A stretch of 64,000 nt of DNA. Source: Parabacteroides goldsteinii. GTDB lineage: Bacteria > Bacteroidota > Bacteroidia > Bacteroidales > Tannerellaceae. The notes beneath the pieces are model-generated. The model made no database searches. It was not told where the DNA came from and saw only the letters and a list, made by a program, of their open reading frames with translations. Location of the stretch: contig NZ_JADNBB010000014.1 of the NCBI RefSeq assembly GCF_015550595.1, positions 1 to 64,000 on the forward strand, written 5' to 3'. Positions 1 to 8,532 of the stretch are shown here, piece by piece. Both the position numbers and the translations under genes were made by a program. Position 1 is the first letter of the stretch. The number at the start of each line of letters is the position of its first letter.

Positions 1-67
1 ATTAACTGGTACTCTTGACTGTTTCTATCCATAATGCAAAGTAAATTGTTTTTGGACAGAGTTCAAA

Positions 68-1003
68 TTACGGTCTCCCAAAAACAGTATATGCAGGTGA
101 AGTTATGCCTTCTACAGAAGAATGTGCAAAACCTCCTTGAAAAGAACGTAGATGAATAACGAATTGTCCAGGTACTACACGCTTATATGTAATTTCATTA
201 GATTTATCATGACTGATATCATACCCACTAATGCTTCGAGGAGACATCCCGCGTATATCTTGGCAAGCAGAGAGTACAGGCAAATCAGGTCTATTTCTCT
301 CATCGTATGTTTTAAATACTTCTATAGCTGTAGAAGATTTCCATTCTCCTTCAAACCCTTTAAATCTGACGCGCGGTTTCGTTTCTCCTGCTTGTGGAAA
401 CATAGACAGAAGAGATGCAGATTTCAATTGCTTGAGTGAGGAGATTTTCTTCATAGTCGTTTGGATAAAGTTATCCAATGAATCGAAGTAAGAGGCTATT
501 TGTTTTTGTTCAGCTTCTAAAGGGAACACGATATCTCCTAACAAAGTATCTTCCGAAGATACCTTCATGTCATTTTTTGCACCTTTTCTTACAAGTGGCC
601 TTAAATATGAATTTAACCTTGAATCTAATTCAAAATAACATTGGACAAAAGAAGGGCAAACATTGTCTTGACACTTATATACAGCGTACAATGTTGATAC
701 TATTCCAGCCTTCCCTTTATTGGTTTTGATAATACCGTATGGATTACTCTTTAGTGGAGATTTTGTGTATACAACATCATTGTAATTTACTATTCCATAA
801 TTCAAAACTGATTGTCCCGCGAATGAGCGACCTTGAAACTCTATTTGGTTTACAATTCCAAATTCACCTGATACAGATAATACATTCTCTTTAGCATATT
901 GTCCAGTAAAATTTTTTATCTTTGAAGGAATTAAGATGCTGCTCATTTTTTTTGTTTCCCATTCTCCCTCAAACCCGTTAAATCTAATTTCCGGTTCTGC
1001 CAT
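68..1003 (-). CDS. hsdS: Type I restriction specificity subunit HsdS, truncated
   Basis: DNA-recognition subunit of a type I restriction-modification complex; it would sit with HsdM (4 bp upstream) and an HsdR not seen here. The 311 residues hold a first target-recognition domain (about 1-160), the central conserved helix (about 160-205, with EQKQIASYFDSLD) and the start of a second recognition domain (from about 212). Both halves begin with the same FxGFEGEW motif (residues 8-16 and about 214-222). Family members are usually near 400 residues; this frame stops at TAA (68-70) just after an SPAYTVF motif, so most of the second domain and the distal helix are missing. The frame meets another stop at 2-4. 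It may be a half gene made by recombination between hsdS copies, or a pseudogene. The ATG at 1001-1003 is the only sensible start. Confidence 0.85.
   Translation of the reverse strand: MAEPEIRFNGFEGEWETKKMSSILIPSKIKNFTGQYAKENVLSVSGEFGIVNQIEFQGRSFAGQSVLNYGIVNYNDVVYTKSPLKSNPYGIIKTNKGKAGIVSTLYAVYKCQDNVCPSFVQCYFELDSRLNSYLRPLVRKGAKNDMKVSSEDTLLGDIVFPLEAEQKQIASYFDSLDNFIQTTMKKISSLKQLKSASLLSMFPQAGETKPRVRFKGFEGEWKSSTAIEVFKTYDERNRPDLPVLSACQDIRGMSPRSISGYDISHDKSNEITYKRVVPGQFVIHLRSFQGGFAHSSVEGITSPAYTVFGRP
340..376 (-). repeat. hsdS internal direct repeat, copy 2
   Basis: This 37-bp stretch encodes the second FxGFEGEW motif. It is about 78 percent identical to 958-994, which encodes the first. Such repeats at recognition-domain borders are where hsdS genes commonly exchange domains. 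Confidence 0.6.
958..994 (-). repeat. hsdS internal direct repeat, copy 1
   Basis: Partner of the repeat at 340-376. It lies at the 5' end of hsdS and encodes FNGFEGEW at residues 8-15. It could support homologous or site-specific shuffling of recognition domains. Confidence 0.6.
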
Positions 1004-1007
1004 ACTC

Positions 1008-3593
1008 TCAATCCTTTAATTTATTAAACTCCTGTAAACCTTTTATCGCAAACTCATCACCCGTCAACTGATCAATCAGTCCCGACAATTCATTCTGAGC
1101 ATCTGCAATATTGCGATTAATCTCATTATAGGATACAGCATACTTTGCTTCCAATGCAACAACTGTTTTTTCAAGAGTAGTGAATACAGCCGATAATGTG
1201 CCGTTGATTCCTTCACATACCGGGTCAATCCATTTCTTATGAAGAAACATCTCCACATCCTCATCGCTCAGGTTCTCAATGGCATCTATGGTGAGTTCTT
1301 CCAACGCCGCTTTGTCCGCTTTAATTTCTTTATTCAACTTGGATTGTTCATTCCAAAACCTTACAATCTCTTTCAGTTTAGCTTTGGTCTCCGGTTCCAC
1401 GTCATCGTCTTTCACTTTTGCCCCGGCTGTGATAGCCTTTTTATTGAACTTTGCATTGTCATCTTCATCCAGATATTTTTCAGCCTCTTCTTCGGTGAGA
1501 TTATCACGAAGTTCGTCAAGCAAGGATACGATTTCTTCCACACATACTTGTTTTGCTCTGATGGCATCCAGCTCCGCTTGAAACTTTATGCATTGCACTA
1601 ATTCGAACGGAAGAATGCGCCCTTTCAATCCATCGGGCACCTCAATCTCCTCGTCGCCTTTCTTCACCATTTTATAGGCTTGTTCCACCACGCGTATAGC
1701 GTCGATGCCCTCCGTCTGAATCGTCTCGATATCGTTGACAATAGTCTGCCAATTGTCGGAAAGCGCTTGATAAGCAACATACTTATCTACTAAAGGAATC
1801 TCTTGCAAACGACAAAAGATGTCGCTCGCTATATTGTCTTGCTCTGTTAACTCCTGTACTGAGCTAACATTGGTAATCAAGCGGTGGTGAAGTACGTCTG
1901 CAAAGTCGGAGAAAGCATCGGCAAAGTCCCGTTTCAAGCTGCACACATCCATGTTCTGCTCTATCGTCCTCGTGACATCGTTGGCTTTGACTGTGGCGTA
2001 CGGACGATCGGTTTCAGACTGGAATAGATCGCCACGCAAAGTTGGCAACGCATCCCAGTAGGTGTGCAATCCGTCGATTTCACTTTCCGGAATACCTCCG
2101 AACATGGTCGCATAGATGTCATAATGTTCGGCAGCCTCCGAAGAATCCACATAACGGGGAATATTGAGGTTATATCCATTTTGACGAATCTCGTCGCGGC
2201 TCACCGCACGTGAGAAACCAGGGATGGAAGCGCGGTCGCGCACCGTGTCGGCAATACGCTTGATGTCGCAAGCACGCAGTTTGTTGTTCTTTCCTTCTTT
2301 CACAAAACCCTTGCTGGCATCGATGATTAATACATCATCGTTATCACGATGCTGCTTCAACACCATGATCAGTGTGGGAATACCTGTACCAAAGAAGATA
2401 TTAGCAGGCAAGCCGATGATGGCATCAATGTTGTTCTTCTCGATAAGGTTTTTACGGATCTTGCCCTCACCCTCATTATCCTTTTCAACATCTCCACGGA
2501 AGAGAACGCCGTGAGGCAACACGATGGTGAGAACCCCGTCGGGCCTGAGGTGATGAAGTTCGTGAAGCAGGAAAGCATAGTCTGCCTTGCTCTTGGGGGC
2601 TACTCCATAATTCTTGAAACGTGCATCGTGTTCGCCGTCAGTAGAATCCCAATGTTGCGAATAGGGCGGATTGGATACTACCGCATCCACATAGAGCGGT
2701 TTACCCATTTCGCTGCCGGAGGTTTGTTTTGGCCAGTCCTCGTCGAGCGAGTCGGCGCAGCGAGTCTCAATATTGTTGGGGGCAATGCCGCGCATCACGA
2801 GATTCATGCGGGTAAGGTTATAGGTGTTTTCCTTCAGCTCTTGCGCATAATATTTCACGCGGTTTTTATCAGCGATGTGACGGCCTATCGATTTACCTAT
2901 AGTAATTAACAACGAACCCGAACCGCTTGTGGGGTCATAAATTTCTATCTGCTGTTTGTCCTTATGGTGTTCCGCCACAATCTCCGACATAAGCATAGCC
3001 ACCTCATGAGGGGTGTAAAATTCGCCCGCCTTCTTACCGGCATTGGCAGCGAAGTTGCTAATGAGGTATTCATAGACATAGCCCAGCACATCGTAGTCCT
3101 GACTTCCGTCGGTGGGAATATCCTTAATGAGCTTAATAAGGTCTTTCAGCGCACGTGTTTGCGAGGCAGGATTTTCGCCCAATTTACTCAATCCGGCTTG
3201 CAGGGTTTTGAAGATACTCGCGTAAACATGCTTGTAATTGTGACCGATCAGTCGGTCGAAACTATTGAGCGCACCGCTGAGATCAGCCACACTGAAATTG
3301 GAGTCAGGCAACAGCCATGTGCCAAACAAGTATTTATACTCAATAAAATAGCCGATATTATTTCTGCAATACTCTATCATCGTCGCAGCCTCTTTGTCCT
3401 CATAGTCTTCTACGAGTGTCTTCAGGTCGTCGTCGCTCCACCCGATGCTGCGAAGATAGTTTACCTCATTATCTGAAAGGAACTTATAAAAAATAAGGCC
3501 AAGAATATAATCCTTATATTCGTTAGCGTCAATCTTAGAACGCATCTTATTGGCCGATGCCCATATTTTGTTCGCGAGTTGCTGTTTGTTCAT
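1008..3593 (-). CDS. hsdM: Type I restriction-modification DNA methyltransferase HsdM
   Basis: Adenine-N6 methyltransferase subunit of a type I system; it modifies the site chosen by HsdS using S-adenosylmethionine. Visible in its 861 residues: an N-terminal HsdM helical domain (about 1-150), EFYTP (191-195), the SAM-binding motif DPTSGSGSLL (220-229) and the catalytic NPPY (308-311). The protein is longer than the usual ~500 residues; the extra part (about 520-861) is rich in Glu, Asp and Lys and probably helical, as in the long HsdM variants of Bacteroidetes. hsdS follows after 4 bp, so the two are one transcript. The ATG at 3591-3593 fits; a TAACTTTG promoter element lies 44 bp upstream. 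Confidence 0.93.
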   Translation of the reverse strand: MNKQQLANKIWASANKMRSKIDANEYKDYILGLIFYKFLSDNEVNYLRSIGWSDDDLKTLVEDYEDKEAATMIEYCRNNIGYFIEYKYLFGTWLLPDSNFSVADLSGALNSFDRLIGHNYKHVYASIFKTLQAGLSKLGENPASQTRALKDLIKLIKDIPTDGSQDYDVLGYVYEYLISNFAANAGKKAGEFYTPHEVAMLMSEIVAEHHKDKQQIEIYDPTSGSGSLLITIGKSIGRHIADKNRVKYYAQELKENTYNLTRMNLVMRGIAPNNIETRCADSLDEDWPKQTSGSEMGKPLYVDAVVSNPPYSQHWDSTDGEHDARFKNYGVAPKSKADYAFLLHELHHLRPDGVLTIVLPHGVLFRGDVEKDNEGEGKIRKNLIEKNNIDAIIGLPANIFFGTGIPTLIMVLKQHRDNDDVLIIDASKGFVKEGKNNKLRACDIKRIADTVRDRASIPGFSRAVSRDEIRQNGYNLNIPRYVDSSEAAEHYDIYATMFGGIPESEIDGLHTYWDALPTLRGDLFQSETDRPYATVKANDVTRTIEQNMDVCSLKRDFADAFSDFADVLHHRLITNVSSVQELTEQDNIASDIFCRLQEIPLVDKYVAYQALSDNWQTIVNDIETIQTEGIDAIRVVEQAYKMVKKGDEEIEVPDGLKGRILPFELVQCIKFQAELDAIRAKQVCVEEIVSLLDELRDNLTEEEAEKYLDEDDNAKFNKKAITAGAKVKDDDVEPETKAKLKEIVRFWNEQSKLNKEIKADKAALEELTIDAIENLSDEDVEMFLHKKWIDPVCEGINGTLSAVFTTLEKTVVALEAKYAVSYNEINRNIADAQNELSGLIDQLTGDEFAIKGLQEFNKLKD

Positions 3594-3636
3594 TTTATAT
3601 TATTGATATTTTATTTCTTCCTTTTCACTGACACTA

Positions 3637-3644
3637 CAAAGTTA
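3637..3644 (-). promoter_or_regulatory. hsdM: -7 element of the hsdMS promoter
   Basis: TAACTTTG on the minus strand matches the Bacteroidetes -7 consensus TAnnTTTG and overlaps the end of the WYL gene. No clear -33 TTG is seen at 19-21 bp, so it may need an activator such as the WYL protein. That link is inference. Confidence 0.45.
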
Positions 3645-4685
3645 AGACAATTCGATGCAGTCATTCTGCATCGAAAAATATTTCTTGTAATTTCCTGCAA
3701 TTTTCTTTGAAATTTGTATTCTAAACCAATCAGGAGATAAGACTTCGACCTGTGGTCCATACGAAAATATGCTGGATTCAAGTTCCTTATTAGGGCGCAC
3801 TACAATACTCACTGTATAAGTGTCTTTATCTATCACCTTTTGTGTATGATGTATTGGCTTATTAACTATATACGGGAAACGTTCTTTGTCAAATCTAAGA
3901 ATAACTTCTTCTTCTTTTGCGTCATCGTTGGGATGAGTAACACCTATTATATCATTAAAATAAGTAGAGAAATCAATCTGTGTATTCTTGATAAATGGAA
4001 TATTAGCATGTGCTATCTTAGAAATACGGTCTAATGCCTTATTTGAAATGCGATCTCCTCCATCATGTTCTTCCAATCCAAAAAGGAACCAGCGGTTGTT
4101 GAATTGCTTCATATAATATGGATGTAGGATGTTTACATATTCCTTCCCACTGAAAGTCACATAATGAACTTTCAACGGTTGGTGATTGACGGTTGCATCA
4201 ATAATGTCGGAAAGAAACTCAAGTCCTTTCAGTCCTTCGTTTTGTTCAAAAGAGATTACATTCTCCTGATTGGGTTTTACGCCAAAACGATATTCAAGAT
4301 TGGAAACAACTTCTTCAAGCCAGGCATAGTTAGGTATACCACGATAACGACCTAGCATTTCAATCGTTGAACGTAAATTCGAGATTTCTTCAGAAGTCAA
4401 TTCATTGTTAAATATAGAGAAATCTTTATCCTCATAACGATAGTAGCACCTTTTACCATTGTACCGATAAGCCTGTATAGGAGCATTATAACCAACACGT
4501 TCACGCATGAATTTCATATCTTCACGAAGCTGACGTTCTTTAATGGTAGAATCATCGCCATAAAGGTCGTAAAGCCGCTCGTTCACTTCTTCGAGAAGAT
4601 CTCCGATCTCATACTTTCTACTGAAATCACTAAAGCAACGATCTAATATCTGGTAACGCAATTGCGCATTTTTACTTCTTGGCAT
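3642..4685 (-). CDS. WYL-domain transcriptional regulator
   Basis: The 347-residue protein has an N-terminal winged-helix-like DNA-binding region (about 1-75) and a central WYL-type domain (about 150-240, around the HPYYMKQFNNRWFLFG segment), followed by the WYL C-terminal extension (to 340). WYL proteins are ligand-sensing regulators, often repressors, frequently encoded beside restriction and other anti-phage systems. Here it lies directly upstream of hsdM on the same strand with a 48-bp gap, so control of hsdMS is likely but not shown. The ATG at 4683-4685 (MPRSKN) is the natural start. Confidence 0.85.
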   Translation of the reverse strand: MPRSKNAQLRYQILDRCFSDFSRKYEIGDLLEEVNERLYDLYGDDSTIKERQLREDMKFMRERVGYNAPIQAYRYNGKRCYYRYEDKDFSIFNNELTSEEISNLRSTIEMLGRYRGIPNYAWLEEVVSNLEYRFGVKPNQENVISFEQNEGLKGLEFLSDIIDATVNHQPLKVHYVTFSGKEYVNILHPYYMKQFNNRWFLFGLEEHDGGDRISNKALDRISKIAHANIPFIKNTQIDFSTYFNDIIGVTHPNDDAKEEEVILRFDKERFPYIVNKPIHHTQKVIDKDTYTVSIVVRPNKELESSIFSYGPQVEVLSPDWFRIQISKKIAGNYKKYFSMQNDCIELS

Positions 4686-4783
4686 AAATAAATTCTATAA
4701 ACAGATTTTTCAAAAGTCCACACTTCCTCAGTTACACTTGTTTGATAAACATTTGTCTGAATGAACGAGAGTTGTAACGATTG

Positions 4784-6106
4784 TTACATATCCTCCAACG
4801 ACAAACAAACTGTCTCAATCTGATACTTTGGTAGCACCTTGTTTTTAAAATGCTCAACCTTTGTAGCAAATAACTCCGGCTTAAAGTTCTTCTTTTGTCG
4901 TTTTACTTCGGCTACTACCGCTTGATTTTTCTCCAGTTTCAAAGCAACAATATCAATTTCATTCTGATTACCTTTAGGTTCCCACCACGAGCCGATAGCA
5001 CGATATTGGAAACTTTCGGCAAACTGCTGTTTGAAATACCGTTCTAACATAATACCTGAATAAGTTGGATAGTCGGATTTGATGATAGCCTGCAATCCTA
5101 CAAAGTTCTTTATCTCTATCAGTGAACGATGACGATCGAAATAGTTAAACCAAAATCGGATAAAGTTATCCTGTATTTCATATCGGACAGCTTGACTTCC
5201 TTCTTTTGCTAAAATTGGGCGTTGGCGAACAATGATATTATAATCTTCAATCAATCGTTTGATTTGACCGCCTATGCTTTTATCTCCCAATGCCGATTCT
5301 ATTTCAGGTTGTGTATTGATACCTCCAGAAATGGCACTTAAGATAGAGAAGTAGGTTGCGTAATTTTTTCCGAACTCTTCTATCAACAGGTTTTTTCCTT
5401 CATCTGTAAATGGAGAGTTTTCCCGAACCATAAATGAAATCATTTCATCTATACTCAAGGTGATATTATCACAGAACAACTCAACATATTTGGGAACTCC
5501 GCCTGTAAAGGAATAGAGTGCGAGTAAATCGTCATTAGTGTAATTGGGATTGTAATCACGCATAATTTCTTTCAGCGTGATCAAATCAAAGGCTGATAAT
5601 TTTATAATGTTGTCTGCTCTGCCAAATAGAGGTTCTTTCTTGTTCTGGAATATTTTCTGCATCAACGAATAAATGGAGCCGGAAACAATCAGATTCATTT
5701 TGGATTTCTTCCGATAGGTATCCCATATGTTCTGCATATCACTATATACAGATTCATTGATATTATAAAACTCCTGAAATTCATCAATAACCAAATTGAA
5801 CGATCTTTGCGAAGCCAGTTCCATTAAATATTGGAACAATGACCGAAAAGTGCGTATTTCCGCAGGAACAAATGTGTCGAGCGATTGACTGATAATCGGA
5901 ATAAACTCTGAACAGAGCGTTGCTTCGCTTTTACGACCAACAAACAAATAGACAGTTGGTAAATTTTCAACCGACTTCATGATAAGGCTTGTTTTACCTA
6001 TTCTTCTTCTTCCAGTTACTACTGTCAGTCGGGAATGGTCACTGAACGATAAATTCTGTATCCGTTTCAGTTCAGCCAACTCGCTTGCTCTATTATAAAA
6101 CTTCAT
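4784..6106 (-). CDS. AAA-family ATPase with PD-(D/E)XK-like C-terminus (DUF234 type)
   Basis: A 440-residue ATPase of the archaeal-ATPase/DUF234 type. Walker A is GRRRIGKTS (32-40) and Walker B is LVIDEF (105-110). The C-terminal part carries EID (383-385) and EVK (400-402), the spacing of a PD-(D/E)XK nuclease-like fold that is typical of this family. The cellular role is unknown; members occur widely in Bacteroidetes accessory regions. It has its own good promoter (6149-6179) and is followed 98 bp later by the WYL gene, so it may be co-transcribed with the restriction genes, but its part in defence is only a suggestion from position. Confidence 0.85.
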   Translation of the reverse strand: MKFYNRASELAELKRIQNLSFSDHSRLTVVTGRRRIGKTSLIMKSVENLPTVYLFVGRKSEATLCSEFIPIISQSLDTFVPAEIRTFRSLFQYLMELASQRSFNLVIDEFQEFYNINESVYSDMQNIWDTYRKKSKMNLIVSGSIYSLMQKIFQNKKEPLFGRADNIIKLSAFDLITLKEIMRDYNPNYTNDDLLALYSFTGGVPKYVELFCDNITLSIDEMISFMVRENSPFTDEGKNLLIEEFGKNYATYFSILSAISGGINTQPEIESALGDKSIGGQIKRLIEDYNIIVRQRPILAKEGSQAVRYEIQDNFIRFWFNYFDRHRSLIEIKNFVGLQAIIKSDYPTYSGIMLERYFKQQFAESFQYRAIGSWWEPKGNQNEIDIVALKLEKNQAVVAEVKRQKKNFKPELFATKVEHFKNKVLPKYQIETVCLSLEDM

Positions 6107-6148
6107 GCTCTTTATCTCTTGTTATGCTCGTAACAGTTACGAAAGTTA

Positions 6149-6179
6149 CAAAGTTAAGGAAAAGATTGGATATATGCAA
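6149..6179 (-). promoter_or_regulatory. Promoter of the ATPase gene
   Basis: On the minus strand: a -33 TTG (6177-6179), 20 bp, then the -7 element TAACTTTG (6149-6156). This matches the Bacteroidetes sigma-ABfr promoter and gives a leader of about 35 nt to the ATG at 6106. Confidence 0.7.
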
Positions 6180-6461
6180 TTCATCTCCATAAAGTAAATA
6201 GTATGAAGACTTTGGGGTGTGGTGATCCTGCCAATTTACTGACAGAATAAGCTCGTTTATCTTTCGCTCACACTCATTTTATTTCTATAATTCAGTATTT
6301 TTGTAGAATCATGGAAACGAAACAGGATACTTATTTTGTCCATAGAATAAAAACATATCGTTTTTGTTTTGTTGATAGGACAAAAACACTCTATTATTGT
6401 CTTGCGTACAAGACAATCAACAGAAAACGGATAAAACACCTATAATTCCCACACTTTTCCT
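6180..6461. other. AT-rich intergenic DNA, no convincing gene
   Basis: Low-GC spacer between the restriction block and the housekeeping genes. A 43-codon frame on the plus strand (6311-6442) starts a few bases after a TATTTTTG sequence (6296-6303), but its composition (rich in Lys, Tyr, Cys) does not look like a selected protein and I do not call it. The stretch may be eroded mobile-element DNA. Confidence 0.4.
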
Positions 6462-6469
6462 TACCTTTG
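6462..6469 (+). promoter_or_regulatory. Possible -7 element of an intergenic transcript
   Basis: TACCTTTG fits TAnnTTTG. No -33 TTG is seen at the right distance, so it is weak. A start would be expected near 6476. Confidence 0.35.
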
Positions 6470-6475
6470 CAAAAG

Positions 6476-6650
6476 CAACCCTGCTAATAGCGAGCAGAAC
6501 GATGAAAAATAATCGTGTGCTAAATCGTGTGGATTTTCCAATTTGAAATAAGATAAAAAGCTGACTATCAATAGAGATACAATAATAGTTCTCTTCCTGG
6601 TGGCACCACTAAAAATCAAGCAGTTACATTTATTTGTAACTGCTTTTTTC
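6476..6650 (+). ncRNA. Candidate intergenic small RNA
   Basis: About 175 nt without a protein gene, beginning after a TACCTTTG element and ending at a perfect 11-bp terminator hairpin with a T run. Near the 5' end CTGCT...AGCAG can form a hairpin (about 6481-6497), followed by two copies of AATCGTGTG. No known RNA family is recognised. It could instead be the remnant of an integrase promoter or attachment region of a lost element. Confidence 0.3.
6618..6649. terminator. Bidirectional intrinsic terminator
   Basis: AAGCAGTTACA (6618-6628) pairs perfectly with TGTAACTGCTT (6635-6645) over a 6-nt loop and is followed by T residues on the plus strand. The minus strand also has a T-rich tail, so it can end the glycosylase gene at 6668 as well as the candidate RNA. 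Confidence 0.85.
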
Positions 6651-6667
6651 ATATATCCCGGCTGCTT

Positions 6668-7192
6668 TTAATTTCTGTTTACCTGATCTTTTATAATAAA
6701 ACGCCATTCGATATCTTTCCACTCCTGTGCATAATCAATGCCTACACGGGGAACAGTAACATATTCAGGCTTTTCACCCGAATCTTCTACCCACAATATC
6801 TCACTTTCGACAGATATTCCACGAAAAGAACGATCCAGCTTAAGCGCCCTACCGACCCTTCCTGGACCATATATTCCTTCGACTGCACGTACCATCACTC
6901 CCTGTGGTTTATCTTTATCTCCTGTCACAAAATTCAGTAGCCAGTACATTCCATAAATCAGGTAAACATAAATTTTACCTCCTTCACCATATAACAATTC
7001 CGTATGAGCCGTACGACCTCTGGAGGCATGACAAGCTTTATCTTCTTCACCACGGTATGCTTCCACATCTGTGATACGAAAACGATGTTCATTGCCACTA
7101 TCAAATTTCCTCACCAGTATCTTTCCAAGCAAATCCGGAGCTACCTCTAAAACATCCCGCTGAAAGAATCGAGCTGATAATTTCTTTCCCAT
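6668..7192 (-). CDS. DNA-3-methyladenine glycosylase (AAG/MPG family)
   Basis: Base-excision repair enzyme that flips out and removes alkylated purines such as 3-methyladenine and hypoxanthine. The 174-residue protein shows the family landmarks: LLGK near the N-terminus (21-24), VEAYRGEEDKACH with the catalytic Glu, IYVYLIYGMYWLLN, and the PQGVMVRAVE and GPGRVGRAL motifs. It is slightly shorter than the usual ~190-200 residues. It is a single gene read towards the terminator at 6618-6649. Confidence 0.92.
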   Translation of the reverse strand: MGKKLSARFFQRDVLEVAPDLLGKILVRKFDSGNEHRFRITDVEAYRGEEDKACHASRGRTAHTELLYGEGGKIYVYLIYGMYWLLNFVTGDKDKPQGVMVRAVEGIYGPGRVGRALKLDRSFRGISVESEILWVEDSGEKPEYVTVPRVGIDYAQEWKDIEWRFIIKDQVNRN

Positions 7193-7253
7193 AATATTTT
7201 TATTACTGTTGCAAATATACTATTCCAAAACGATTTACGTATTGATGAAATAC

Positions 7254-7556
7254 CTATGACTGAGATTCCGTATTTTCAGTAATATACGATTTCAAATACT
7301 TCTTTAAATGATAATACCTATAAATTCCTACAATAAACAGGATTATACCTGAAACTAAACAGATCCATGCCACCATTCTCAGATGCTGGATAATTTCGAT
7401 CTCAAATATCCCCATTCCCACCGTCAAAAGGTATAAAGAAGTACGTATATAAGAAAAGAGCGTCCGCTCATTAGCCAATCTGGTTCTTTCAAGTGCAAGA
7501 AAATCTCTTAAAATAATTTCCTCATGATTTTTTAACTTCTCCATGTTATCTGCCAT
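7254..7556 (-). CDS. DUF202 family small membrane protein
   Basis: A 100-residue integral membrane protein. After a soluble N-terminus comes the DUF202 signature RDFLALERTRLANERTLFSYIRT (residues about 18-40), then two or three membrane segments (about 39-55, 64-85) and a charged tail. Function is unknown. The ATG at 7554-7556 (MADNMEK) is preferred over an in-frame TTG four codons earlier. The 61-bp gap to the glycosylase gene holds no clear terminator, so the two may be co-transcribed. Confidence 0.8.
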   Translation of the reverse strand: MADNMEKLKNHEEIILRDFLALERTRLANERTLFSYIRTSLYLLTVGMGIFEIEIIQHLRMVAWICLVSGIILFIVGIYRYYHLKKYLKSYITENTESQS

Positions 7557-7799
7557 TTTCTCTTTCAATTTTTACTGTAAGCTATATATCCAAAACAGAC
7601 AAATAAGAGATGTTGTTGAGGAAATTTTCATCACATTCCCACAATTATCCACACCCCACCCCAGTTTCGGCATAAGGGCACAAAGCAATAACACCTCTGA
7701 TATACAACAACATAACCCGTCATGAATTTTTCTGGCACACATATTGGATTATACTTAGTGTATTAGTTATAAAGATTGTTTAATTTAAAAATTAAAGTC

Positions 7800-8108
7800 A
7801 TGAAAAAGGTATTAGTCGCAATGGCAATGATGATGGGAGTTGGTAGTTTCAGTACATTCGCTGCAGAAACAAGTGTTGATTCAGTAGCATGTTGCCTGTC
7901 TACACAAGATGAATATACTAAGATTGAAGTATCAGAAGTCCCCGATGCGGTAAAGGCTGCTGTAGAAAAAGCCTATGAAGGACAAACAATTAAAGAAGCT
8001 TCTGTTGCAGAAAAGGATGGGGCAAAAACGTACAAACTGGTTATCACCTCAGCAGAAGGAACAGAAAGCACTGTTATCTTTAACGACAAAGGAGAAGAAG
8101 TAAAATAA
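7800..8108 (+). CDS. Secreted PepSY-like protein
   Basis: A 102-residue exported protein: signal peptide MKKVLVAMAMMMGVGSFSTF ending at AA, then a PepSY-like/BLIP-like fold (about residues 38-100) recognisable by VPDAVKAAVEKAY and a closing VIFNDKGEEV. Such small periplasmic proteins are common in Bacteroidales; their role is unknown, perhaps protease inhibition or envelope sensing. I start at the ATG at 7800 because the signal peptide begins there; an ATG 24 bp upstream would spoil it. A strong terminator follows. Confidence 0.8.
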   Translation: MKKVLVAMAMMMGVGSFSTFAAETSVDSVACCLSTQDEYTKIEVSEVPDAVKAAVEKAYEGQTIKEASVAEKDGAKTYKLVITSAEGTESTVIFNDKGEEVK

Positions 8109-8141
8109 ATAAAAACAACTAAAGTTTTTAGCGGTTAAAAT

Positions 8142-8174
8142 AATGTCCGGATTTCTGAGAGGAGTCCGGACATT
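8142..8174 (+). terminator. Terminator of the PepSY-like gene
   Basis: AATGTCCGGA (8142-8151) pairs with TCCGGACATT (8165-8174), 10 perfect base pairs, followed by TATTTAT. It lies between convergent genes and may act both ways. Confidence 0.8.
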
Positions 8175-8182
8175 TATTTATC

Positions 8183-8446
8183 TCAGCTTTCATACCGTTC
8201 TGCCCAGCTATGTATCACCGGGCTTTCTACATCCACACCAAACTCCCGTGCTTTTTGCAGGATACGGTAAGCCAGCAATGGCTTTTTATCTTCCGGTGCA
8301 TATCTGAAATAAGCCTCGGCTGCCCGTACATGGACACCATCAGGCATAGGAAACTCACGGGTTTCAGGAAGTCCGAAATCAGACGAAGGAAGTTCCTTAC
8401 GTTCTTCTGTTGTTAATCTGTCATTGGATTCTTTTATCATAATCAT
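8183..8446 (-). CDS. Conserved small hypothetical protein
   Basis: An 87-residue soluble protein without a signal peptide. Its middle reads LPSSDFGLPETREFPMPDG followed by HVRAAEAYF; this FG(L/I)P..R..P(M/L)PD..HV..A pattern recurs in small proteins of phages and bacterial chromosomes, but I do not know a function. It is a single gene, convergent with the PepSY-like gene. Two ATGs two codons apart (8446, 8440) could start it. Confidence 0.7.
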   Translation of the reverse strand: MIMIKESNDRLTTEERKELPSSDFGLPETREFPMPDGVHVRAAEAYFRYAPEDKKPLLAYRILQKAREFGVDVESPVIHSWAERYES

Positions 8447-8532
8447 TCATCTAGGGGATTTGTTCCCTAATAACCAGCTTCACGGCTATAAAGATTACGT
8501 GCAGACTACTATTTAACCTACTAAAACAGTTG

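Noticed and set aside
2349-2909. A long open frame on the plus strand inside hsdM.
   Set aside because: It lies wholly within the strongly supported hsdM gene and shows no domain.
6311-6442. 43-codon plus-strand frame right after a TATTTTTG sequence.
   Set aside because: Composition is unlike real proteins, no family is recognised, and there is no room for a leader.
6590-6610. CTTCCTGGTGGCACCA looks like a tRNA 3' end with CCA.
   Set aside because: No T loop, anticodon stem or 5' half can be built upstream, so it is not a tRNA. It might be an attachment-site core, but no second copy is in the window.
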